Below are positions 1 through 9,361 of a DNA stretch of 64,000 nucleotides, in pieces. Each line of letters opens with the position of its first letter. Position 1 is the stretch's first letter. The notes below the pieces were generated by a model. It ran no database searches. It was given only the letters and a program-made list of their open reading frames with translations, and had not been told where the DNA came from. A program made the position numbers and the translations under genes. Source of the DNA: Fundidesulfovibrio agrisoli (GTDB taxonomy: Bacteria; Desulfobacterota; Desulfovibrionia; Desulfovibrionales; Desulfovibrionaceae); NCBI RefSeq assembly GCF_022808715.1, contig NZ_JAKZKX010000002.1, positions 136,623 through 200,622 of the forward strand, in the 5' to 3' direction.

Positions 1-89
1 GCTCCGTTCTTGGCCTCCGCGGGGCCCCCCGGCCCGGTGTTTTTGAAGAACATCGGCCAGTGCGGCCCTGCGGAGGCCACGACAGGAGC
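1..89 (+). repeat. Long imperfect hairpin with conserved apical loop, copy 1
   Basis: Two arms beginning GGCCTCCGC and ending GCGGAGGCC pair around the loop TTTTGAAGA, which is closed by TGT/ACA. An outer GCTCC/GGAGC pairing extends to the window edge, so the left end may be cut. The inner arms contain several mismatches. The loop is shared with the hairpins at 151-231 and 49747-49820, whose arms are unrelated in sequence. No coding potential was recognised. The function is unknown; a structured RNA or a REP-like mobile hairpin are both possible. Confidence 0.6.
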
Positions 90-150
90 CGATGCAGCTC
101 ACCGCGTCTGACCGGGGCGAATATACAACCACTCTTCGTTCTATCGGCCC

Positions 151-231
151 CAGCCTGGGCCTCGTCAGCGCCGGGAAGGCCGCTGTATTTGAAGAACATC
201 AACCATCCCGGCGCTGGCGAGGCCCAGGCTG
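151..231 (+). repeat. Long near-perfect hairpin with conserved apical loop, copy 2
   Basis: The 26-base arms at 151-176 and 206-231 are complementary throughout apart from one G-U type pair. They enclose a 29-base loop region containing ATTTGAAGA closed by TGT/ACA. Together with copy 1 it fills the gene-free stretch 1-386 upstream of the DUF486 gene. The stretch 232-386 shows nothing else recognisable. Confidence 0.75.
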
Positions 232-386
232 GACCCGGCGCAGACCACCTTGGATGCGGGCACGGGGAAAGGCATTCCAAGGCGGCATCCACCTCTCGCC
301 CAACGTGCTTGCTTTGCGCCTCGGGCGGGACTATGCAGCCTGCGTCCCTGAAATCAGACCCCCAAAACACAAAGCATCACAAGCCT

Positions 387-734
387 ATGTTCACCCGCAC
401 CTTCTTCCTCACCGTCGGCATGCTCGTGGCTTCCAACGTGTTCATGACCTTCGCCTGGTACGCGCACCTCAAGAACCTGCACTCCCGCCCCTGGTGGATC
501 GCGGCGCTGTTCTCATGGGGCATCGCGCTTTTCGAGTACCTGCTGCAGGTGCCCGCCAACCGCATCGGCTTCAGCCAACTCAGCCTGCCGCAGCTCAAGA
601 TCATGCAGGAGGTCATCACGCTCTCGGTGTTCGCGCCGTTTTCCATCTGGTACATGAACCAGCCCCTCAAGCTGGACCACCTCTGGGCCGGGCTGTGCCT
701 GCTGGGCGCGGTGTACTTCATCTTCCGATCCTGA
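387..734 (+). CDS. DUF486 family (DMT superfamily) small membrane protein
   Basis: This is a 115-residue protein with four predicted hydrophobic helices. It opens with a segment containing SNVFMTFAWYAHL and later has the EYLLQVPANRIG segment typical of DUF486 proteins. These are single-unit members of the drug/metabolite transporter superfamily and probably dimerise in the inner membrane; the substrate is unknown. The ATG at 387 was chosen because family members begin just before the first helix. An in-frame ATG at 333 would add an 18-residue polar tail. The Shine-Dalgarno sequence is weak at either start. Confidence 0.8.
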   Translation: MFTRTFFLTVGMLVASNVFMTFAWYAHLKNLHSRPWWIAALFSWGIALFEYLLQVPANRIGFSQLSLPQLKIMQEVITLSVFAPFSIWYMNQPLKLDHLWAGLCLLGAVYFIFRS

Positions 735-753
735 CTTTGCCGGTCGAGTTTTC

Positions 754-776
754 AAAAAAAAAGGCGGAAAACCGCC
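754..776 (-). terminator. Small hairpin with A/T tract
   Basis: GGCGG-AAAA-CCGCC (763-776) is preceded on the plus strand by nine A residues. Read on the minus strand it has the form of an intrinsic terminator, although no minus-strand gene lies to its right. It may act weakly in both directions between the DUF486 gene and livH. Confidence 0.4.
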
Positions 777-892
777 CCGGGCCTTGACGAAAGCGGGTTT
801 CGTCTGCTCAAACAACGGGCCTCGACGATACCCGCCGCCACGGCGGGGCCGATTTACCCATACGACAGCAGCAAAGGCAAACCCGGCAGACC

Positions 893-1787
893 ATGGACTT
901 TTTTCTCCAGCAGCTCATCAACGCCCTGACCCTGGGTGGCTTCTACGCCCTCATCGCCCTGGGCTACACCATGGTCTACGGCATCATCCAGCTCATCAAC
1001 TTCGCCCACGGCGAGTTCTTCGCGGCGGGCGGCTACATGGGCGTCATCCTTCTGGCCTGGATGAACTCCCAGGGCTACATGCAGACCCACCCCTGGATCT
1101 GCCTGACCATCGCTTTCGTGCTGGCCATGGCCTACTGCGCCATCCTGGCCATGGGCGTGGAGAAGATCGCCTACAAGCCGCTGCGCAAGGCCTCCAAGCT
1201 CTCGGTGCTGCTCTCGGCCCTGGGCATGTCCATCTTCCTGCAGAACGGGCTGATGCTCACCCAGGGCGTCTACGACAAGACCTACCCCGGCGTGTTCGCC
1301 AAGGGCGCGGTGCAGATGGGCGGCTTCAACATCACCTACCTGCAGATCATCGCCCTGGGCATCACGGGGCTGCTGCTGGTGGGGCTCAACCGGCTGGTCT
1401 ACAAGTCGCGCCTGGGCAAGGCCATGCGCGCCACCGCCCAGGACAGGGTCATGGCCACCCTGGTGGGCGTCAGTTCCGACAGGATCATCTCGCTCACCTT
1501 CGCCATCGGCGCGGCCCTGGCCGCCGCCTCGGGCATACTGGTGGGGCTCTATTACGGCTCCGTGCGCTACGACATGGGCTTCGTCCCGGGCATCAAGGCC
1601 TTCGCGGCGGCGGTGCTGGGCGGCATCGGCTCCATCACCGGGGCCATGCTGGGCGGGCTCATCATCGGCATGACGGAGATCTTCTCCGCGGCCTACATTT
1701 CCGGCGAATACAAGGACGTTTTCGCGTTCATCATCCTCATCGCCGTGCTCTATTTCATGCCGACCGGCCTTCTGGGCGAGAACATCA

Positions 1788-1804
<17 letters not shown>
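893..1804 (+). CDS. livH: Branched-chain amino-acid ABC transporter permease LivH
   Basis: This is a 303-residue integral membrane protein of normal LivH length with about eight hydrophobic segments. The N-terminus (LGGFYALIALGYTMVYG, then INFAHGEFF) is diagnostic for LivH. It forms the translocation pore with LivM for leucine/isoleucine/valine or related amides. It is the first gene of the operon and overlaps livM by 17 bases. No periplasmic binding-protein gene lies upstream in the window; the preceding 158 bases hold only a small hairpin. Confidence 0.93.
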
Positions 1805-2992
<1,188 letters not shown>

Positions 2993-2996
<4 letters not shown>

Positions 2997-3712
2997 GCGC
3001 CCCCATCCTGGAGCTGCGCAACCTGAGCGCGGGCTGGGGCAGCGCCCCGGCCATCCGCGAGGTGAGCCTCACCGTGGAACGCGGCGAGATCGTGACAATC
3101 ATCGGCGCCAACGGCGCGGGCAAGTCCACCACGCTCATGGCCATCAGCTCCATCCTGCGGCCCATGTCCGGCCAGGTGCTCTACGAAGGCGCGGACACCG
3201 CCTCCGTGGCGGCCGAGAAGCTGCCCGCCATGGGCCTGTGCCAGGTGCCCGAAGGCAGGCGCATCTTCCCCCGGCTCACCGTGGCCGAAAACCTGGACAT
3301 GGGTGCCTACTTCCGCAAGGACGGCGACGCCGTGCGCCACGACATGGAGCACGTTTTCGAGCTGTTCCCGCGTCTGCGCGAGCGCCGCGACCAGAAGGGC
3401 GGCACCCTCTCCGGCGGGGAGCAGCAGATGCTGGCCATCGGGCGCGCGCTCATGGGCAGGCCCAAGCTCCTGCTGCTGGACGAGCCCTCCCTGGGTCTGG
3501 CCCCGCTCATCGTGGAGCACATCTTCGCCATCATCCGCCGCATCAACGAGGAGAGCGACATGACCGTGCTCCTCGTGGAGCAGAACGCGAATCTGGCCTT
3601 GGGCCTGGCGCACCGGGGCTACGTCATGGAGACGGGCCGCATCTCCATGACCGACACCGCCGAGAACCTGCTGCAAAATCCCGACATCCGCCGGGCCTAC
3701 CTGGGCGAGTAG
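2993..3712 (+). CDS. livF: Branched-chain amino-acid ABC transporter ATPase LivF
   Basis: This is a 239-residue ABC ATPase. It has Walker A GANGAGKST at 38-46, the Q-loop region VPEGRRIFPRLTV near 86-97, signature LSGGEQ at 139-144 and Walker B LLLLDEP at 159-165. The PEGRRIFPRLTVAENL stretch is typical of LivF rather than LivG. The GTG start overlaps the livM stop (GTGA). The usual second ATPase, LivG, which is normally encoded between livM and livF, is absent here, so LivF either works as a homodimer or uses a LivG encoded elsewhere. Confidence 0.93.
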
Positions 3713-3719
3713 CCCCACC

Positions 3720-4550
3720 GTGACCCGCTCCCGCGCGATGCTCGCGCTGGCCCTCACGGCCTGCCTGTGGTCCGTTGGCGGCGTGTTCATCAAATCCGTG
3801 GAGTGGAACCCCCTGGCCATCGCCGGGGCCCGCTCCGCCATCGCCGCCGCCACCCTGTTCGTGCTGCTGGGCAGGCCCCGCGTCAGCTTCAGCTGGCCGC
3901 TTCTCGGCGCGGCCGTGAGCACCGCCGCCTGCATGCTGCTCTTCGTCACGGCCACGCGCCTGACCACTGCCGCCAACGCCGTGGTGCTGCAATACCTCGC
4001 GCCCCTGCACGTGGCCATCCTGGCCCCCAAGTTCCTGGGCGAGCCCACCAAGCCGCGCGACTGGGCCGCGCTCGCCGTGGCCATGGCGGGCATGGCCTTG
4101 TTCTTCTGGGACGACGTCTCCCCCGACGGCAAGCTGGGCATCCTGCTGGCCCTGGGCTCCAGCCTCGCCTTCGCCGGAATCCCCCTGTGCCTGCGACGCC
4201 TGGGCGGGCGCGGCGGCCAGACCGAGGCCGTGCTGCTGGGCAACGCCCTGCTGGCCCTGGTCTGCCTGCCCTTCTATTTCCAGGGCTCTCCCCCGGACAT
4301 GAAGGGAGTGGGGGCGCTCATGATCCTGGGGGTGTTCCAGACCGGCCTGGCCTACTACATCTACACCCGGGCCGTGCAGCACGTGCGCGCCCTGGAAGCC
4401 ATGCTCATCCCGGTTATCGAGCCCATTTTGAACCCGGTGTGGGTGTTCCTGTTCATCGGGGAACGCCCCAGCCTGCACGCGGCCATCGGCGGCCTGATCG
4501 TGCTGGGCGCGGCGGCCGTTCAGGGCGTTCTCGCGGCGAGGGGCAAGTGA
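3720..4550 (+). CDS. EamA/DMT-family permease
   Basis: This is a 276-residue protein with ten predicted helices arranged as two EamA repeats. The first repeat starts ALTACLWSVGGVFIKS and the second contains GVFQTGLAYYIYTRAVQHV followed by EPILNPVWVFLFIGE. Proteins of this family export or import metabolites or amino acids; the substrate cannot be inferred. The GTG start lies seven bases after livF and the stop overlaps the next DMT gene (GTGA), so it is likely co-transcribed with the Liv genes. Confidence 0.85.
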   Translation: MTRSRAMLALALTACLWSVGGVFIKSVEWNPLAIAGARSAIAAATLFVLLGRPRVSFSWPLLGAAVSTAACMLLFVTATRLTTAANAVVLQYLAPLHVAILAPKFLGEPTKPRDWAALAVAMAGMALFFWDDVSPDGKLGILLALGSSLAFAGIPLCLRRLGGRGGQTEAVLLGNALLALVCLPFYFQGSPPDMKGVGALMILGVFQTGLAYYIYTRAVQHVRALEAMLIPVIEPILNPVWVFLFIGERPSLHAAIGGLIVLGAAAVQGVLAARGK

Positions 4551-5449
4551 GCCTGACCACCCTCAAGCTGTTCGTCACGGCCGTGATCTGGGGCGGCACC
4601 TTCATCGCCGGGCGCGTGCTCGGGCCGGAGATCGCCCCCTTCTCGGCCTCGTTCCTGCGCTTCGTCTCCGCCAACGTGTTCCTGCTGGCCTTCTTCCTGC
4701 TGAGGGAGGGCCGCCTGCCGAAGGTCACGCCCGGCCTGGCCCTGCTTGTGCTGGGCCTGGGGGCCACGGGCGTGTTCGGCTACAATGCCTTCTTCCTCTG
4801 GGGCCTCAAGAGCGTGCCCGCCGGGCGCGCGGCCATCATCGTGGCCGGGAACCCGGTGTTCATCGCGCTGTTTTCCTGGCTTTTGTTCAAGGAGCCCATG
4901 GGCTGGGCCAAGGCCCTGGGCATCCTCACCTGCCTGACCGGGGCCGCGCTGGTGATCGGACACGGAAACCCGCTGGGGCTCTTCACCGGCGGCATGGGCC
5001 TGGGCGAGCTCTCCATCGCCGGGGCGCTGTTCTGCTGGGTGGCCTATTCGCTGCTGGGCAAGCAGGTGATGGGCAGGCTCACGCCCCTTGCCGCCGTGAC
5101 CCTCTCCTGCCTGGCCGGCATGTGCATGCTCCTGCCGCCCGCCCTGAACGAGAACCTGGCCGCCCAGGCCGCTGGGCTGAGCCTCAAGGGGTGGATCGCA
5201 GTGGTCTACCTGGGCGTGCTGGGCACGGGCCTGGGCTTCGTCTGGTTCTACGAGGGCATCCAGCGCATAGGGGCCTCCCGCGCGGCGGTGTTCATCAACT
5301 TCGTGCCTGTCTCCGCGGCGGCCATGGGGGCCTGGATGCTGGGCGAACCCGTGGACGCCACCCTCATCATGGGCGGCGCGCTGGTGCTTGGCGGCGTGGC
5401 CCTGACCAACCGCAAGCCCGCCCCGCTCCCCGGGCGCGTTTCATCGTAG
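4547..5449 (+). CDS. EamA/DMT-family permease
   Basis: This is a 300-residue protein with ten predicted helices. The first EamA repeat begins LFVTAVIWGGTFIAGRVLGPEI and the second ends with GASRAAVFINFVPVSAA and a short polar tail. The GTG at 4547 overlaps the preceding stop codon, which fixes the start. It may form a heteromeric pair with the upstream DMT protein, since overlapping DMT genes often do, but each is long enough to act alone. The substrate is unknown. Confidence 0.85.
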   Translation: MSLTTLKLFVTAVIWGGTFIAGRVLGPEIAPFSASFLRFVSANVFLLAFFLLREGRLPKVTPGLALLVLGLGATGVFGYNAFFLWGLKSVPAGRAAIIVAGNPVFIALFSWLLFKEPMGWAKALGILTCLTGAALVIGHGNPLGLFTGGMGLGELSIAGALFCWVAYSLLGKQVMGRLTPLAAVTLSCLAGMCMLLPPALNENLAAQAAGLSLKGWIAVVYLGVLGTGLGFVWFYEGIQRIGASRAAVFINFVPVSAAAMGAWMLGEPVDATLIMGGALVLGGVALTNRKPAPLPGRVSS

Positions 5450-5508
5450 GGCTTCCCAAACCCCGCCCATGTGTTTACCTTGCACCAATGACGTTGCGAG
5501 GTGAGCCC

Positions 5509-6123
5509 ATGACCAGACCGACCCGCCTTGTTTCCCGGCTGCTGACAGTTCCGGGCTGCCTGCTGGCCCTCTGCGTCCTGCTGGGCGCCGCCCAGGCCGC
5601 GCCGTACAAGGTCCGCAAGGGCGACACCCTCGCTTCGGTGGCGGCCGCCAACAGCATCTCCGTCAAGGATCTGGCGCAGGCCAACAAACTGGCCGCCGGG
5701 GCCAGGCTCAAGCCCGGCCAGGTCATCCAGGTGCCGGCTGCCCCGACCCTGCCCAGGCCGGACATCACCGTCCCCGGCGAGAACCTCAAGTCCCTCACGG
5801 AACCCGAGGCGCAAGGGGGCCAGGGGTACTCGAAGGTGGAGCCTCCGAAGCCCGCCGCCTCCGGCAAGCCCGCCAGGCGCGGCGTGACCGTGGCCCCCGA
5901 GTTCCGCCCGGCCGTGGACGCCGTCACGCCCAAGTCGGACGTCCAAAAAGAGCCCAAAACCTACGACCGCAGCGCCCCCGGCGTCTCCGCCGTGATCCGC
6001 CAGGACGACAAGACCGAGATACGCGGCGTGGTCAACCTGCCCGGCGGGAAGAACCAGCCGGGCCGCACGGATCACGACAGCTCCTCGCCTTCGGCGGGTG
6101 TGCTGCTGCGTCGCAGCTTCTGA
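5509..6123 (+). CDS. Secreted LysM-domain protein
   Basis: This is a 204-residue protein. A signal peptide (hydrophobic stretch LLTVPGCLLALCVLLGAAQA, cleavage near residue 32) is followed by one LysM domain beginning YKVRKGDTLASVAAANSI. A Pro/Lys-rich, probably disordered C-terminal half follows. LysM binds peptidoglycan glycan, so a periplasmic wall-associated role is likely. The ATG at 5509 follows GAGGTGAG-type purines; an in-frame ATG 21 bases upstream is less well placed. No enzymatic domain is visible. Confidence 0.8.
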   Translation: MTRPTRLVSRLLTVPGCLLALCVLLGAAQAAPYKVRKGDTLASVAAANSISVKDLAQANKLAAGARLKPGQVIQVPAAPTLPRPDITVPGENLKSLTEPEAQGGQGYSKVEPPKPAASGKPARRGVTVAPEFRPAVDAVTPKSDVQKEPKTYDRSAPGVSAVIRQDDKTEIRGVVNLPGGKNQPGRTDHDSSSPSAGVLLRRSF

Positions 6124-6170
6124 TTTCCGCTTTCCATCCCCGGGCGAAGCGTATAGTCATTTTGCCCACC

Positions 6171-7019
6171 ATGTTCGCAGGTTACGCCCTGGTTGCCGCG
6201 GCCGCCCTGATGTGGGGGCTCATCGGCCCGCTCTCCAAGTTCGCCTTCCAGGCCGGAATGGCCCCTCTGGAAGTGGCTTTCTGGCGCGCCATGCTGGCCT
6301 GGGTGCTCTACGCGGGCCAGGCGGCGGCAACGGGCCGCGTGAAGGTGGAGCCGCGCGACGTGCCCTGGATTCTGGGCTTCGGCGTGGTCTGCATCGCCGG
6401 GTTGTTCGTGAGCTACGTGCTGGCCGTGCGCGAAGGCGGCGCGGCCCTGGCCTCGGTGCTGCTCTACACCGCGCCCGCCTGGGTGGCCCTGCTGGCCTGG
6501 CGCATCCTCAAGGAGCCCATGACCCGCATCAAGGCCATCGCCGTGGCGGCCACGGTGCTGGGCGTGGCCGGGGTCAGCCTGGGCGACGGGCTGGGGTCCT
6601 CGGTGAACGTGGCGGCCATCGTCCTGGGCCTCACGGCGGGGCTGACCTACGCGCTGTACTACATCTTCGGCAAGGCGTTCCTGACGCGCTATTCCACGCC
6701 CACCATCTTCCTCTACGCGCTGCCCACAGGGGCCGCCTGCATGGTCCCGTTCATCGACTTCGGCCCGCGCCCGGCCACGGCCTGGATCTCCTGCGCCGTG
6801 CTGGCCGTGTGCAGCACCTACGGGGCCTACTCGCTCTATTACGCGGGCCTGCGCCGCATCGAAGCCAGCCGCGCCGCCGTGGTGGCCTCCCTGGAGCCGG
6901 TCGTGGCCGCCGTGCTGGCCTTCATCCTCTTCGACGAACGCTTCTGCGCCCTGGGCTACGTTGGCTCCGCATTGATCCTGGGCGCGGTGCTCCTCACAAT
7001 CATCGCGGGGAAACGCTGA
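6171..7019 (+). CDS. EamA/DMT-family permease
   Basis: This is a 282-residue protein with ten hydrophobic segments in two EamA repeats (AALMWGLIGPLSKFAF; GAYSLYYAGLRRIEASRAAV). It is the third DMT permease in 3.3 kb but is not closely similar to the other two. The ATG at 6171 is preferred over an in-frame TTG at 6162. Its TGA overlaps the ATG of the Nudix-like gene, implying translational coupling. The substrate is unknown. Confidence 0.85.
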   Translation: MFAGYALVAAAALMWGLIGPLSKFAFQAGMAPLEVAFWRAMLAWVLYAGQAAATGRVKVEPRDVPWILGFGVVCIAGLFVSYVLAVREGGAALASVLLYTAPAWVALLAWRILKEPMTRIKAIAVAATVLGVAGVSLGDGLGSSVNVAAIVLGLTAGLTYALYYIFGKAFLTRYSTPTIFLYALPTGAACMVPFIDFGPRPATAWISCAVLAVCSTYGAYSLYYAGLRRIEASRAAVVASLEPVVAAVLAFILFDERFCALGYVGSALILGAVLLTIIAGKR

Positions 7020-7732
7020 TGTACGCCACCCATCCCGTTCCTGACGGCCTTGTCCTGCTGGACGCCAGCGAAACGCCCGCTCCCTCCGCGTCCGTACTTG
7101 AGCGCGTGGAGGCGCTCTGGGCCGAAACACAGGCCCGCACCCCCGGGCTTTTCAACGGAAGCCTGTTCAGCCTTGCGGCATTCGACGGCGCGCGCGCCCT
7201 GGGCTTCATGGCCCAGTACAAGTGGTACGTGGCCCAACTGGCCGAGCCTTCCCTGTTCGAGGCGCTCCGGGTGCGCTCGCTGGCCGTGAGCGGCCTGGTG
7301 AACGTGCGCGGGCACCTGGTGTTCGGCAAGCGCCGGGCCGGGCTCTCCCTGGAGGGCGGCCTGTGGGAGCTGGCCCCCTCGGGCACGCTCTCCGACGCTA
7401 GCCGGGAGCCGGACGGCTCGCTCTCCTGGCGGGGGCAGTTCGCCCGGGAGCTCACTGAGGAACTCGGCCTCAGCGCCCCCCTGGGCGCGCTCAAGGCCTT
7501 CGCCCTGGTGGAGGACACCGCCACCAACATCTGGGAGCTCGGAGTCTCCGCCGAGCTGGACCTGGACCCCGGCGACGTGCTCGCCGCCTACGCCGGGCTG
7601 GAGCGCACCGAGCACGACCAGCTCTCCATCGTGCCCCTGGCCGACGTGCCCCGCTTCCACAAGACGCGCCGCAAGGAGCTCACCGGCGTCACCGGTCCGC
7701 TGCTGGCCGCCGCCGGATACATCAAATCCTGA
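7019..7732 (+). CDS. Nudix-like hydrolase domain protein
   Basis: This is a 237-residue protein. The segment RELTEELGL near residue 150 matches the core REUxEExGU of the Nudix box. The upstream part (GGLWELAPSG) is separated from it by an insertion longer than canonical, and the usual Glu of GX5E is not in register. Catalysis on a nucleoside-diphosphate-linked substrate is therefore plausible but not certain. The ATG overlaps the preceding DMT gene's stop. The C-terminus is immediately followed by the palindromic repeat at 7733. Confidence 0.7.
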   Translation: MYATHPVPDGLVLLDASETPAPSASVLERVEALWAETQARTPGLFNGSLFSLAAFDGARALGFMAQYKWYVAQLAEPSLFEALRVRSLAVSGLVNVRGHLVFGKRRAGLSLEGGLWELAPSGTLSDASREPDGSLSWRGQFARELTEELGLSAPLGALKAFALVEDTATNIWELGVSAELDLDPGDVLAAYAGLERTEHDQLSIVPLADVPRFHKTRRKELTGVTGPLLAAAGYIKS

Positions 7733-7866
7733 CAGCCTGTTGAAAAATTCCCGCTGGCTGCGTTGCATCGAAAAAGTCAAACCCTTGCGCATGCCAACTA
7801 CTCGTCGGCCTTGACTTTTTCATGCGCCTTGCCAACGGGCTTTTTGAACAGGCTGCGAGAATCGAC
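7733..7866 (-). repeat. Palindromic dispersed repeat, copy A
   Basis: This is a nested inverted repeat of about 130 bases. The outer ends are CAGCCTGTTGAAAAA and TTTTTGAACAGGCTG, the inner arms GAAAAAGTCAA and TTGACTTTTTC. It matches copies at 34329-34461 and 37262-37395 when read on the minus strand. It begins at the first base after the TGA of the Nudix-like gene. Similar elements are, from memory, scattered through Deltaproteobacteria. It may act as a transcription terminator or be a non-autonomous mobile element. Confidence 0.85.
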
Positions 7867-7982
7867 GTTTTCAACGGGTAGATGAGCGCCGCCGCCTCCC
7901 CGCCCGCCGCAGCCGGGTTATGGCCCGGATCATGCATGCACGAGCGGGCACAGTATAAGCAAGCAACCGGGAGGATCATCGC

Positions 7983-9353
7983 GTGACCTTCACCTACCTC
8001 ATCGTCGGAGCAGGCCCCACCGGCCTCGGCGCGGCCCGCCGCCTCAAGGAGCTGGGCGCGGACGACTTCGCCGTGCTGGAAGCAACCCCCTATCCGGGCG
8101 GCCTGTCGGCCAGCTTCACGGACGGCCAGGGCTTCACCTGGGACGTGGGCGGGCACGTCGTCTTCTCCCACTACGACTATTTCGACCGCATGCTCGACGA
8201 GGCCCTGGAGGGCAAGTACCTGGAGCACCAGCGCGAAGCCTGGGTGCGCATCGCCAAGACCTGGGTGCCCTACCCCTTCCAGAACAACATCCGCTACCTG
8301 CCCCCGGAGCTGGTGTGGGAGTGCGTGCGCGGGCTGATGCCCGGCGCGCGGCCCTTCTGCGCCCCCGGCGAGACCCCGGCGGACTTCATGCAGTGGATCG
8401 AGCACATCTTCGGCGCGGGCATCGCCCGGCTGTTCATGATGCCCTACAATTTCAAGGTCTGGGCCACCCCGCCCGAGCTCATGAGCTACAAGTGGATCGG
8501 AGAGCGCGTGAGCGTGGTCGACTTGGAGCGCGTCCTCAAGAACGTGCTCCTGAAGCTCGACGACGTGTCCTGGGGCCCCAACCACCTGTTCAAGTTCCCC
8601 CTGCACGGCGGCACCGGGGCCATCTACCGGCACGTGGCCGCCAAGCTGGACGAGCACATCCGCTACAACCGCCGCGTCGTCAGCATCGACCACGCCGCCA
8701 AGGAAGTGCTCTGCGACACGGGCGAGCGCTTCGGGTACAAGAACCTGCTCTTCACCGGCCCGCTGGACCTGCTGGTGCGCGAGAAGCTGAGCGACGCGCC
8801 GGACATGGTACGCGAGGCCGCCGGGCAGCTGGCCCACAGCGGCGGCTGGATCGGCGGCGTGGGCGTGGACGGCCCCAAGACGGACTCGCGCTGCTGGATG
8901 TATTTCCCCGAGTCGGACAACCCCTTCTACCGCGTCACAAACTTCCACCACTATTCGCCCAACAACACCCCCGACCCCGACGGCATGACCGTGCGCAAGC
9001 GCGCCTACATGACCGAGGTCAGCTTCTCGGAGCACAAGCCCGAACCCACGGATCACCTGGACAGCGTGGTGGACGGTCTTGTAAACGTCTCCCTCATGTC
9101 GCCCGCCGAGCGCGACGCCGTGGTCTCCACCTGGGAGATGCGCCTCGACTACTCATACCCCATCCCCACCCTGGGCCGGGACAAGGCCCTGGGCCTGATC
9201 CAGCCCTGGCTGGAGGAGCGCTCCATCTACGGGCGCGGCCGCTTCGGTGGCTGGAAGTACGAGGTGAGCAACATGGACCATTCCGTGATGCAGGGCGTCG
9301 AGTGGGCCGAACGCATGGTCACAGCCAAACCGGAAAGCACCTATACCCTCTGA
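7983..9353 (+). CDS. FAD-dependent oxidoreductase (protoporphyrinogen-oxidase/UDP-galactopyranose-mutase-like)
   Basis: This is a 456-residue protein. The N-terminal Rossmann motif VGAGPTGLGAARRL is followed by ATPYPGGLSASF, the dinucleotide-binding arrangement of the amine-oxidase superfamily. Relatives act on sugars or polyprenoid-like substrates, often in cell-surface polysaccharide loci; the reaction here is not determinable. The GTG start follows a GGAGG purine run. The gene is 8 bases upstream of a peptidase gene and probably co-transcribed with it. Confidence 0.8.
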   Translation: MTFTYLIVGAGPTGLGAARRLKELGADDFAVLEATPYPGGLSASFTDGQGFTWDVGGHVVFSHYDYFDRMLDEALEGKYLEHQREAWVRIAKTWVPYPFQNNIRYLPPELVWECVRGLMPGARPFCAPGETPADFMQWIEHIFGAGIARLFMMPYNFKVWATPPELMSYKWIGERVSVVDLERVLKNVLLKLDDVSWGPNHLFKFPLHGGTGAIYRHVAAKLDEHIRYNRRVVSIDHAAKEVLCDTGERFGYKNLLFTGPLDLLVREKLSDAPDMVREAAGQLAHSGGWIGGVGVDGPKTDSRCWMYFPESDNPFYRVTNFHHYSPNNTPDPDGMTVRKRAYMTEVSFSEHKPEPTDHLDSVVDGLVNVSLMSPAERDAVVSTWEMRLDYSYPIPTLGRDKALGLIQPWLEERSIYGRGRFGGWKYEVSNMDHSVMQGVEWAERMVTAKPESTYTL

Positions 9354-9361
9354 GGTTACCC

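Noticed and set aside
60-386. N-terminal extension of the DUF486 protein to position 60
   Set aside because: It would translate the long hairpin; the family begins just before the first membrane helix.
754-776. Riboswitch upstream of livH
   Set aside because: Only a five-base-pair hairpin beside an A tract; no conserved aptamer blocks.
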